A stretch of 10,706 nt of DNA from a bacterium (GTDB lineage: Bacteria; KSB1; UBA2214), in contig JAKQKF010000412.1 of NCBI GenBank assembly GCA_029560815.1, positions 1-10,706 of the forward strand, read 5' to 3'. Under the pieces are notes generated by a model, which was given only the letters and a program-made list of their open reading frames with translations, was not told the origin of the DNA and did not search any database. Positions 1 to 6,859 of this stretch are shown here, one piece after another. Numbering within the stretch: position 1 is the stretch's first letter; each line of letters begins with the position of its first letter. Both the position numbers and the translations under genes were made by a program.

Positions 1-343
1 CCATCTCCAGTGCCAGCTCGAGGCTGCAGAGCAGGGCGCGATATTCGGCCACGTTGTTGGTGGTTTCGCCGATGCGGGCGCCGTGTTCGCGCATGGTTTT
101 GCCATCGGGCCCCGCGATGACCACACCGATGGCGGACGGGCCGGGGTTGCCGCGGGCGGCGCCGTCGATGTGGATGAGCAGCCCCTCTCCCTCCGCGAGC
201 GCGGCCGGAGCGGCCGCGGCGCGCTCCATGCGCACGCAAAAAGCCCGCCATTCCGCCTCTCCGAGGCCCACCGTTTCGCCGCGTACGAGCTGGGCCATAC
301 GCCGGCAGATCTCCGCATCGCTGATCTTTTTGGCAGGGCTCAT
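1..343 (-). CDS. rnhA: RNase HI-type ribonuclease, 3' end cut by window edge
   Basis: An RNase H fold enzyme that would cut the RNA strand of RNA-DNA hybrids in the cytoplasm. The visible 114 residues contain the family hallmark IHIDGAARGNPGPSAIGVVI (residues 57-76, with the first catalytic aspartate at D60) and TTNNVAEYRALL (94-105, catalytic glutamate E100). The remaining catalytic aspartates lie beyond the left edge, so activity cannot be judged. The RNase H core begins only near residue 55; the first ~50 residues are a charged, alanine-rich extension that I do not recognise. The start is the ATG at 343, with a good GGGAGG ribosome site at 349-354 and 5-nt spacing. It begins one base after the dnaE stop (TGA G ATG), so the two genes are probably translationally coupled. 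The family is clear; whether it is the main RnhA or a paralogous 'reverse transcriptase-like' RNase HI is open. Confidence 0.88.
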   Translation of the reverse strand, partial: MSPAKKISDAEICRRMAQLVRGETVGLGEAEWRAFCVRMERAAAAPAALAEGEGLLIHIDGAARGNPGPSAIGVVIAGPDGKTMREHGARIGETTNNVAEYRALLCSLELALEM

Positions 344-344
344 C

Positions 345-3300
345 TCAGCCTCCCACCCAGACGTTTTCCCGGCCGACCTGCGCGCGCAGACGGTCGAGCA
401 GCGCCAGGCTCGGGGTGACCGTGATCGAGCGGGAACGCAGGAAATAGTCGCCGTCATCCGTCCCCTTGATGCGCAGATAGAGGGGAACGGTGCCGGCGAA
501 TTCGCTCAGAGTCTGTTTGAGCCCGGCCAGCAGCTCCGCATCGGTCGTGTGCGGGTCGATGGAGAGAAAAAGGCTGCGGGTGAAGCGTTTGCGCGCCTCC
601 TCGAGGGGGATCACCTCCTCGACGATGAGCTTGGGCGCGTCGCCCTCGCGCGTGCTGATCCGGCCGAGGGCCATGACGATCTGATCCACCTGGATGGCAC
701 TGCGGTTCTTGTCGTACGCCTCGGCGAAGGTCAGCCCCTCGATGGTGCCCGTGAAATCCTCGATCTTGAAAAAAGCCATGGGCCGCTTTTTCCGGTCGAG
801 GAGGGTCTTGAGCTCGCTGATCAGCCCGCAGAGGCGGACTTTGCTGTTGTCCTTGCACTCCCCAGCCTGGTCGAGGGGGACGGTAGCGAGCGACCGGATG
901 TCCTCGCGGAAGCGGTCGAGGGGGTGGCCGGTGAGAAAAAAACCGAGCATTGCCTTTTCGCGGTTGAGGGCGTCGCCCTCGGCCCAGTCGGCAACCAGGG
1001 GAAGGGGGGGCTGGAGGCTCTCACTCGCATCGTCCTTCTCCGCGCCGCCGTCAAAAAAGGAGAACTGGCCGGTGGCAGCGCTGTGGTTGATACGCTGGGC
1101 GTAGTTGATCGCCTCCTCGATAGCTGCGAATTTTTGCGCCCGGGTTCCCGCCAGCGAGTCCATCGCTCCGGCCTGGATGAGGCTTTCAAGCACCTTTTTG
1201 TTCAGCGCCTGCAGATCGACGGCGCAGACCAGATCGACCAGGCTCTCGAAGCGGCCCTTCTTTTCACGGCCAGCGACGATCGCCTCGATGGCGCCGCGGC
1301 CGACATTCTTGACCGCCCCGAGGCCGAAGCGGATGCGTCCTTCGGTGACGATGAAATCGGCGTAGCTTTCGTTCACATCCGGGGGCAGAACCTCCAGCCC
1401 CATGCGCCGGCACTCCTCGAGCAGGACCACCACCCGCGCGGTGGTGCTCATTTCACTGCTCAGGTTCGCCGCCATGAATTCGGCCGGATAGTAGACCTTG
1501 AGAAAACCCGTCTGATAGGCCACCAGCGAGTAACAGGCGGCATGGGATTTGTTGAAACCGTAGCCGGCGAACTTGGCCATCATGTCATAGATCTCGTCGG
1601 CGACCTTGTTGAGCACACCGCGCTGGTTCGCTCCCTCGATGAAATGGAGCCGCTCCCTGGCCATGATCTCGAGATCTTTTTTCCCCATCGCGCGGCGGAG
1701 CAGGTCGGCGTTGCCGAGCGAAAAACCGCCCACCTCCGTCGCCATCTTGATCACCTGCTCCTGATAGACCGCAATACCGTAGGTCTCCTCGAGCAGGGGG
1801 GTGAGCAGGGGATGGAGATAGGTGACCGAAGCGGCATCGCGCTTGCCGCGGATGAAATCGTTGATATAATCCATGGGCCCGGGACGATAGAGGGCATTCA
1901 TGGCGATGAGGTCTTCCAGGCAGGTGGGCTTGAGCTTACGCAGATACTCCTGCATGCCGGAACTTTCAAACTGGAAAAGGCCGATGGTTTCACCCCGGGC
2001 GAAGACCTCATAGACCCTGGGGTCGTCGAGCGGGATGGCATCGATGTCGACCTGGATGCCCCGGGCTGCAATGGCCTTGACCGCCTTCTGGATCACCGTC
2101 AGGGTGCGCAGTCCGAGAAAATCCATCTTGAGCAGACCCACCTCCTCCAGCGACTTCATGTCGTACTGGGTGGTGATGTCGCCTTCCTTGGTCTTGTAGA
2201 GCGGCACATAGTTGGTCAGCTCTTCCGGTGTGATGAGCACGCCGGCGGCATGGGTGGAGGCGTGCCGCGCCAGCCCCTCCAGGACGAGCGAATGTTCGAT
2301 CAGGCGGCGGCCGGTCTCATCCTTCTCGGAGACCTGGCGCAGCTCGGCGACGTTCTCGATCGCCTCCTTGAGCTTGATCTTGAGCTGCTCCGGCACCAGC
2401 TTGGCGATGCGGTCCACATCGGAATAGTTTATCTTGAGAACCCGTCCGACATCACGGATGACGGCCCTCGCCGCCATGGTGCCGAAGGTGATGATCTGGC
2501 AGACGTTGCTGTAGCCGTACTTTTCCTTGACGTAGCGGATGACCTCTTCACGGCGCTCATAGCAGAAATCGATGTCGATGTCAGGCATCGAGATGCGCTC
2601 GGGATTGAGGAAGCGCTCGAAGATCAGGTCATAGCGGATCGGATCGAGGTTGGTGATCTTGAGCACATAGGCGACCAGGCTGCCGGCGGCCGAACCGCGG
2701 CCGGGGCCCACCGGGATGTCCTGGCTGCGGGCATAACTGATGAAATCGGCGGTGATGAGAAAATAGCCCGCATAACCCATCTGCCTGATGATCTCAAGCT
2801 CATACTGCAGCCGCTTCTCCAGATCCGGCGTCACCTCCGCATAGCGTTCGCGCAGGCCGGCCCACGCCACCTCGGTGAGGTAATCGTCCAGATTCTTGCC
2901 GGCGTGCTCGGGCGGAAGCTGGAAAACAGGCAGGTGAAAGGTCCGCGAATCGAGATGAAGGTCGCACTTTTCCGCCACCTCGAGCGTATTGAGCAGAGCC
3001 TCGGGATGATCGGGAAAGGCTTCGGCCATCTCCGCCTCACTCTTGAAATAGAGCTCCCGGGTGGCATAGCGCATGCGGGTGGGATCCTCGAAATCCTTGC
3101 CCGTCTGCAGACAGAGCAGGATATCGTGGGCTTCGGCATGCCCTTTTTCCAGATAGTGGATATCGTTGGTGGCGACCACCTTGATATCCATCTCCCGGGC
3201 GATGGTAAAGATGGCGTTGCGGACGGTCTCTTCTTCGGGGATGCCGTGGTTCTGGACTTCGAGGTAGAAATCCTCGCCGAAGATGTCACGGTATTCGGCG

Positions 3301-3782
3301 ATGGCCGAACGGCTGCGCTCCTCGTTCTCGCGCAGCAGCCGCTGGCTGACCTCGCCCTTGAGGCAGGCGCTGAGGGCGATCAACCCCTCGCGATGTTCGC
3401 GCAGCAGGGCGCGGTCGACGCGGGGCTTGTAGTAAAATCCTTCCAGATATCCGGCCGAGACCAGCTTCATCAGGTTCTTGTAGCCGGTCATGTCCTTGCA
3501 GAGCAGGACCAGATGAAAAGCGGTGCCGCCGGTGCCGGGATCGGGCTGTTTCTCCAGACGGCTGCCCGGAGCCACATAGACTTCGGAGCCGACCAGGGGT
3601 TTGATTTTGGCCTTGCTGCACTTTTTATAAAAGCTGATGACGCCATGCATGCAGCCGTGGTCGGTCAAAGCGATTGCCGGCATGCCCTGCGCTTCCGCCC
3701 TCTCGACGAGATCCTCGATGCGGCAGGCGCCGTCGAGAAGGCTGTAATGGGAGTGGTTATGGAGATGGACAAACCGGCTCAC
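345..3782 (-). CDS. dnaE: DNA polymerase III alpha subunit (DnaE)
   Basis: Catalytic subunit of the replicative DNA polymerase, 1145 residues, close to the 1160 of E. coli. Domains in order: PHP domain (1 to ~280; HLHNH at 6-10, LTDHG at 39-43, NDIHY at 206-210); palm and polymerase core with GPGRGSAAGSL (359-369) and the catalytic pair in PDIDIDF (D401, D403) plus D554 in KMDFLGLRT; fingers with YGFNKSHAACYS (741-752); a helix-hairpin-helix region near 860-880; a likely clamp-binding peptide QFSFF (906-910); an OB fold (about 982-1050); and a C-terminal domain. It has no DnaQ-like exonuclease insertion, so this is DnaE and not PolC. The start is a GTG at 3782, supported by the PHP domain beginning directly after it; the ribosome site is weak (AAGAG at 3790-3794). 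It lies 14 nt after the TPR gene, and the RNase HI gene follows one base after its TGA. Confidence 0.98.
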   Translation of the reverse strand: MSRFVHLHNHSHYSLLDGACRIEDLVERAEAQGMPAIALTDHGCMHGVISFYKKCSKAKIKPLVGSEVYVAPGSRLEKQPDPGTGGTAFHLVLLCKDMTGYKNLMKLVSAGYLEGFYYKPRVDRALLREHREGLIALSACLKGEVSQRLLRENEERSRSAIAEYRDIFGEDFYLEVQNHGIPEEETVRNAIFTIAREMDIKVVATNDIHYLEKGHAEAHDILLCLQTGKDFEDPTRMRYATRELYFKSEAEMAEAFPDHPEALLNTLEVAEKCDLHLDSRTFHLPVFQLPPEHAGKNLDDYLTEVAWAGLRERYAEVTPDLEKRLQYELEIIRQMGYAGYFLITADFISYARSQDIPVGPGRGSAAGSLVAYVLKITNLDPIRYDLIFERFLNPERISMPDIDIDFCYERREEVIRYVKEKYGYSNVCQIITFGTMAARAVIRDVGRVLKINYSDVDRIAKLVPEQLKIKLKEAIENVAELRQVSEKDETGRRLIEHSLVLEGLARHASTHAAGVLITPEELTNYVPLYKTKEGDITTQYDMKSLEEVGLLKMDFLGLRTLTVIQKAVKAIAARGIQVDIDAIPLDDPRVYEVFARGETIGLFQFESSGMQEYLRKLKPTCLEDLIAMNALYRPGPMDYINDFIRGKRDAASVTYLHPLLTPLLEETYGIAVYQEQVIKMATEVGGFSLGNADLLRRAMGKKDLEIMARERLHFIEGANQRGVLNKVADEIYDMMAKFAGYGFNKSHAACYSLVAYQTGFLKVYYPAEFMAANLSSEMSTTARVVVLLEECRRMGLEVLPPDVNESYADFIVTEGRIRFGLGAVKNVGRGAIEAIVAGREKKGRFESLVDLVCAVDLQALNKKVLESLIQAGAMDSLAGTRAQKFAAIEEAINYAQRINHSAATGQFSFFDGGAEKDDASESLQPPLPLVADWAEGDALNREKAMLGFFLTGHPLDRFREDIRSLATVPLDQAGECKDNSKVRLCGLISELKTLLDRKKRPMAFFKIEDFTGTIEGLTFAEAYDKNRSAIQVDQIVMALGRISTREGDAPKLIVEEVIPLEEARKRFTRSLFLSIDPHTTDAELLAGLKQTLSEFAGTVPLYLRIKGTDDGDYFLRSRSITVTPSLALLDRLRAQVGRENVWVGG

Positions 3783-3796
3783 GCGGAAACTCTTGC

Positions 3797-4822
3797 TTAG
3801 ATGTTGCGATAATAGCGCTTGGCGACCGAAGTGTATTCGCTCCCAGCATAATTGTCAAGGAAGGTGCCAAAGGCCTTTTGCGCCAGCTCGGCCTGATTGG
3901 AACGGACGTAGGAGAGTCCGACCATAAGCTGGGCGTCGTCGTGCTTGTCCGTTTCGGAGTAGGAAAAGACCTTCTGAAATTCGACCACCGCTTTCTGATA
4001 CTCCTTCAGGCCGAAGTAGGATTCGCCGATCCAGTACTGGCAGTTGTCGGCCAGACGATGGTCGGGGTATTCGGCGAGCAGGGCGGAGAACTCGTCGATC
4101 GCCGCCTGATAACTGCGTCTTTCGAACTTGGTGCGCGCGCGCTCATAAGCGGCATCGAAGGCGGTGGTTCCCGCTGCAGCGGACGCGGCTGCGGTGCGGG
4201 CCGGTTTCCGGGCGGTTTTGGAGAGATCCGGGACCACGATGCGGGGTGTCGCCTTGCGGCTCTCAAGCTCCTGCAGCCGGGCATTGCGGTTGGCGATGAT
4301 GCTCTGCAGGCTGTCCACGGTGGCGCTTCTGATCTCCAGGGCGGCCTCGAGGCGGTTGATATCATTGCGCATCCTGGTGAACATCTCCGGCGTCAACCCC
4401 ATGGTGCCCGTGGTGGTCGTCGGCTCGCTCTCCAGCTGGGTATCCCGGGCGGGCGGGACCACCTGCTCACCGACCGCGGCGGTCTCATCGCCGGTCTCAT
4501 TTTCCGCACCTAAGAGGGCAAGCAGCTCATCGTCGGTGAGCGCGGTGTCGCCGCTCTCGGCCGATTCCTCATCGCTGCCCAGCTGGAGCTCGTCAGCCAG
4601 GGCCAGATCCACTTCATCGGTCGTACCAGCTTCTCCCTCACCCTCACCCTCGGTCAGATCGAGAAGCTGCAGCAGTTCCTGACGAAACTCCTCGTCGTTG
4701 CTGGAAAGGTCATCACCCCCTGCGACCGAGCCCCGGCGCTGTGCACAGACCAGGAAAAGACCGACAAAGATGACGACCAGGGCGATCGAGACCGCCCAGA
4801 CGGAACGTGAATGATTGTTCAT
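3797..4822 (-). CDS. Membrane-anchored, acidic, coiled-coil TPR protein (YbgF/CpoB-like C-terminus)
   Basis: Predicted 341-residue envelope protein of unknown role. It has one hydrophobic segment (residues 8-26) just after a short N-terminus, followed by RR, so it is probably anchored in the inner membrane. C26 does not sit in a convincing lipobox (FLVC). A very acidic region follows (about 37-120, rich in D, E, G and T) holding two short leucine-rich motifs, EFRQELLQLLDL (45-56) and DDELLALLGAEN (97-108). Next come a heptad-like coiled coil (about 145-190), an alanine-rich basic linker (200-220), and three TPR-like helical pairs to the end (222-341), for example YQAAIDEFSALLAEYPDH and YQKAVVEFQKVFSY. 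The C-terminal part resembles YbgF/CpoB of the Tol-Pal system, but no tol or pal gene is adjacent. The upstream 32-codon extension is rejected because the ATG at 4822 has the ribosome site and begins the membrane segment. The TPR architecture is secure; the function is not. Confidence 0.85.
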   Translation of the reverse strand: MNNHSRSVWAVSIALVVIFVGLFLVCAQRRGSVAGGDDLSSNDEEFRQELLQLLDLTEGEGEGEAGTTDEVDLALADELQLGSDEESAESGDTALTDDELLALLGAENETGDETAAVGEQVVPPARDTQLESEPTTTTGTMGLTPEMFTRMRNDINRLEAALEIRSATVDSLQSIIANRNARLQELESRKATPRIVVPDLSKTARKPARTAAASAAAGTTAFDAAYERARTKFERRSYQAAIDEFSALLAEYPDHRLADNCQYWIGESYFGLKEYQKAVVEFQKVFSYSETDKHDDAQLMVGLSYVRSNQAELAQKAFGTFLDNYAGSEYTSVAKRYYRNI

Positions 4823-4827
4823 GTGAA

Positions 4828-4833
4828 CCTCGT
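4828..4833 (-). promoter_or_regulatory. Ribosome binding site deciding the TPR gene start
   Basis: Read on the minus strand this is ACGAGG, 5 nt before the ATG at 4822. It supports that start over the in-frame ATG at 4918, whose extra 32 residues are hydrophilic and would bury the membrane anchor. Confidence 0.7.
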
Positions 4834-4938
4834 TGCTTGGATGCCTGTCAGTTAAGGTAGACCGGTTGCCTGATCTCTCTGTGGTTTTACGTTGCCTTCT
4901 GCAGCTGCTCCGAATCACACCCCAACCCGTACTGCTTC

Positions 4939-4961
4939 ATCACCACGCCCCTGCGGGTGAT
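4939..4961 (-). other. Possible RNA hairpin at the recN stop codon
   Basis: On the minus strand the last base of the recN TGA begins a hairpin. Six pairs (ATCACC with GGTGAT) and three more (CGC with GCG) enclose an AGGG loop, with one bulged T. No run of T follows, so this is not a standard intrinsic terminator. It could protect an RNA 3' end, aid factor-dependent termination, or be chance in GC-rich DNA. The rest of the 138-nt gap to the next gene (4823-4960) shows no promoter I would defend. Confidence 0.3.
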
Positions 4962-6676
4962 CAGGCACCGCCTGCGGCGGCCGCGATGAGTTCGCTGGCG
5001 CTCTGCAGATGGGCCTGGGTGACCACGTCGCCGCCGATGAGGGCCGCGACCTGGGCCACGCGTTCTTCCTGCGCAAGGGGACGAATCGTCGTGCGCGTCT
5101 GCTGTTCGTCCCCCCCCTTTTCGACCAGTAAATGATGATCGGCCATACTGGCGATCTGCGGCAGATGGGTGATGCAGAGCACCTGATGGCTCATGGCCAG
5201 TTCCTTGAGACTGCGGCCGACCGCCTGGGCGATGCGCCCGCTGATGCCGATATCGATCTCATCAAAGATCAAAACGGGAACCCGGTCGGCTTCGGCGAGC
5301 AGGGTCTTGAGGGCGAGCATCACGCGCGAGATCTCGCCGCCCGAGGCTACGGCCGCCAGCGGTTTGGCCTCCTCGCCCGGATTTGCGGAGAGGAGGAATT
5401 CGAGATGGTCGGAGCCGCGGGGACCGATGCGCAGCTTCTGCCCCTCCCGCTCGACCCAGGGTTCATCGCCGGCCGGCGCGGCGTGTTGATCGACCGCAAA
5501 CTGCGCGCGCGGCATGCCCAGCTGCGCGAGGGCGGCGGCGACGCGACTGCTGAACTCCTGCGCAGCGGCGTGGCGCTTGCCGGATAGTTCCGCATCGAGC
5601 GCCGCCAGCCGGCTGCGCGCCGCTGCGCGCTCCTTCTCCAGCTGCGCGAGAGCCGCTTCCATATTGTCGGCCACCCCCAGCTCACGCTCCAGCTTTGCGC
5701 CGAGTGCGATGATATCGGTCAGGCTGCCGCCGTGCTTGCGCTTGAGAGCGGTCAGGGCCGCCAGACGCTGGCGGACCTTTTCCAGCCGCTCCGGCTCGAA
5801 GGAGATGGACTGATTGTAGTGCTGTACGCTCTTGGCCAGCTCATCGACGAGGATGAGCGCGCTCCGGCAGTCGCCCTGCATGGCGCTGAAGCGGTCATCG
5901 ATGGCCGCCAGCTGGGCGAGATCGGCCGCGGCGGCGGTCAGCTGTTCAGCAGCTGAGCCTTCCGACTCGTAGAGCCGGGTGAAAATCTGGGCCGTGCGCT
6001 CGAAAAGCAGCTCGGCATTCTTGAGGATCTGCTCTTCACGCAGCAGCTCCTCCTCCTCATCGGCCACAGGGGTCACCGCCCGGATCTCCTGGAGCTGAAA
6101 TGCCATGTAATCCCGGGAGCGAGCGAGCTCGGCGGCTTGCTCCGAGAGGGCGCGCAGTTCCTTCGTCGCGTTGACCAGCTGCTGGTAACCACTCTTCACG
6201 GCCTCAAGGTCAGCCTCCAGCCCGGCGAAAGCATCCAGGTAGGGGCCGTGGTTGGCGACCTTGAGCAGAAGCTGATGTTCATGCTGGCCATGCAGATCAA
6301 CGAGCAGGTCGCCCAGCTCGGCCAGAACCGGCAGCGGCACCGGGGTATCGTTGATGAAGCAGCGGCTCTTGCCGGTGGCATGCACCTCGCGGCGCACCAG
6401 CAGGCTCTCGCCCTGTTCGTCGATCTCCTTCCCGCGCAGAAAGGCCGCGGCGGCCGGAACGGCGGCGATGAGAAACTCGCCCTCGATCACCGCCTTGTCC
6501 GCTCCGCTGCGGATCACCTCTCTGCCGAGGCGGTCGCCCAGCAGGGCGGCCAGAGCGCCGATGAGAATCGATTTGCCCGCGCCGGTCTCGCCGGTGATGA
6601 TGTTCAGCCCCGGCGTGAAGCCAACCTTGAGTTCATCGATGAGGAGATAGTTTTTGGCGTAGAGAAAAGTGAGCAT
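4961..6676 (-). CDS. recN: DNA repair protein RecN
   Basis: SMC-like ATPase of 571 residues, within the usual RecN length, that acts in the cytoplasm in recombinational repair of double-strand breaks, helping hold broken DNA together. The two ATPase halves are at the ends: Walker A GETGAGKS (29-36) and the Q-loop region DLHGQHEHQLLL (127-138) in the N-terminal half; the ABC signature ASGGEISR (444-451), Walker B VLIFDEID (468-475), GISG (477-480) and the histidine switch THLPQIA (503-509) in the C-terminal half. Between them (about 155-375) lies an alpha-helical, coiled-coil arm shorter than that of true SMC proteins. The start at ATG 6676 gives the canonical RecN N-terminus, and no other in-frame start codon lies in the 66 nt just upstream. 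Its ribosome site is poor: AAGAG sits only 1 nt from the ATG and GAGG 14 nt away. The AT-rich gap upstream makes a separate promoter likely. Confidence 0.97.
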   Translation of the reverse strand: MLTFLYAKNYLLIDELKVGFTPGLNIITGETGAGKSILIGALAALLGDRLGREVIRSGADKAVIEGEFLIAAVPAAAAFLRGKEIDEQGESLLVRREVHATGKSRCFINDTPVPLPVLAELGDLLVDLHGQHEHQLLLKVANHGPYLDAFAGLEADLEAVKSGYQQLVNATKELRALSEQAAELARSRDYMAFQLQEIRAVTPVADEEEELLREEQILKNAELLFERTAQIFTRLYESEGSAAEQLTAAAADLAQLAAIDDRFSAMQGDCRSALILVDELAKSVQHYNQSISFEPERLEKVRQRLAALTALKRKHGGSLTDIIALGAKLERELGVADNMEAALAQLEKERAAARSRLAALDAELSGKRHAAAQEFSSRVAAALAQLGMPRAQFAVDQHAAPAGDEPWVEREGQKLRIGPRGSDHLEFLLSANPGEEAKPLAAVASGGEISRVMLALKTLLAEADRVPVLIFDEIDIGISGRIAQAVGRSLKELAMSHQVLCITHLPQIASMADHHLLVEKGGDEQQTRTTIRPLAQEERVAQVAALIGGDVVTQAHLQSASELIAAAAGGA

Positions 6677-6710
6677 GCTCTTGTCAAAGGCCTCGTAAGA
6701 CGCCGCATCC

Positions 6711-6740
6711 TCATGCCGAGCTGCATTCCCGCCGCGGCAT
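6711..6740 (-). other. Possible 9-codon leader ORF upstream of recN
   Basis: On the minus strand an ATG at 6740 follows GGAGAGG (6746-6752) at 5-nt spacing, a far better ribosome site than that of recN itself. The frame encodes MPRRECSSA and stops with TGA at 6711-6713, 34 nt before the recN start codon. Its first six bases, ATGCCG, are exactly complementary to CGGCAT, which overlaps its stop. This could be a regulatory leader peptide or a chance ORF; nothing in the sequence proves that it is translated. Confidence 0.3.
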
Positions 6741-6780
6741 ATGGTCCTCTCCCCAACCCGGTTCGCTTCTGTAAATACTC

Positions 6781-6850
6781 TTAAATTAACGGAATTGGCG
6801 AGATATTATCAAGCGGATTTTTGCTAAAATGTAATAACGGACAAATTAAT
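6781..6850 (-). promoter_or_regulatory. AT-rich putative promoter region for recN
   Basis: This is the only strongly AT-rich stretch in the window and it lies between the propeller gene stop and recN. On the minus strand it holds TTGATA at 6812-6807 (five of six matches to a -35 box), followed after 16-18 nt by weak -10 candidates (GTTAAT, TTAATT or TAATTT between 6790 and 6783). Alternatively GATAAT at 6810-6805 matches a -10 box at five of six positions but has no good -35. The composition argues for a promoter; the exact boxes are uncertain. I see no hairpin plus T-run terminator for the upstream gene here. Confidence 0.4.
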
Positions 6851-6859
6851 TGAGATTGA

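Noticed and set aside
54..3800. A 1248-codon open frame on the plus strand, opposite dnaE and the RNase HI gene
   Set aside because: It is antisense to unmistakable dnaE, and its protein is a low-information mix rich in D, L, G, H and E with no family motif. Long stop-free antisense frames are expected where GC-rich codons are favoured on the coding strand.
4823..4918. A 32-codon N-terminal extension of the TPR protein
   Set aside because: The extension is polar and basic without a ribosome site, while the ATG at 4822 has ACGAGG at 5-nt spacing and directly precedes the membrane segment.
4921..4963. An intrinsic terminator after recN
   Set aside because: The hairpin is not followed by a T-rich run on the minus strand, so it is listed only as a possible RNA structure.
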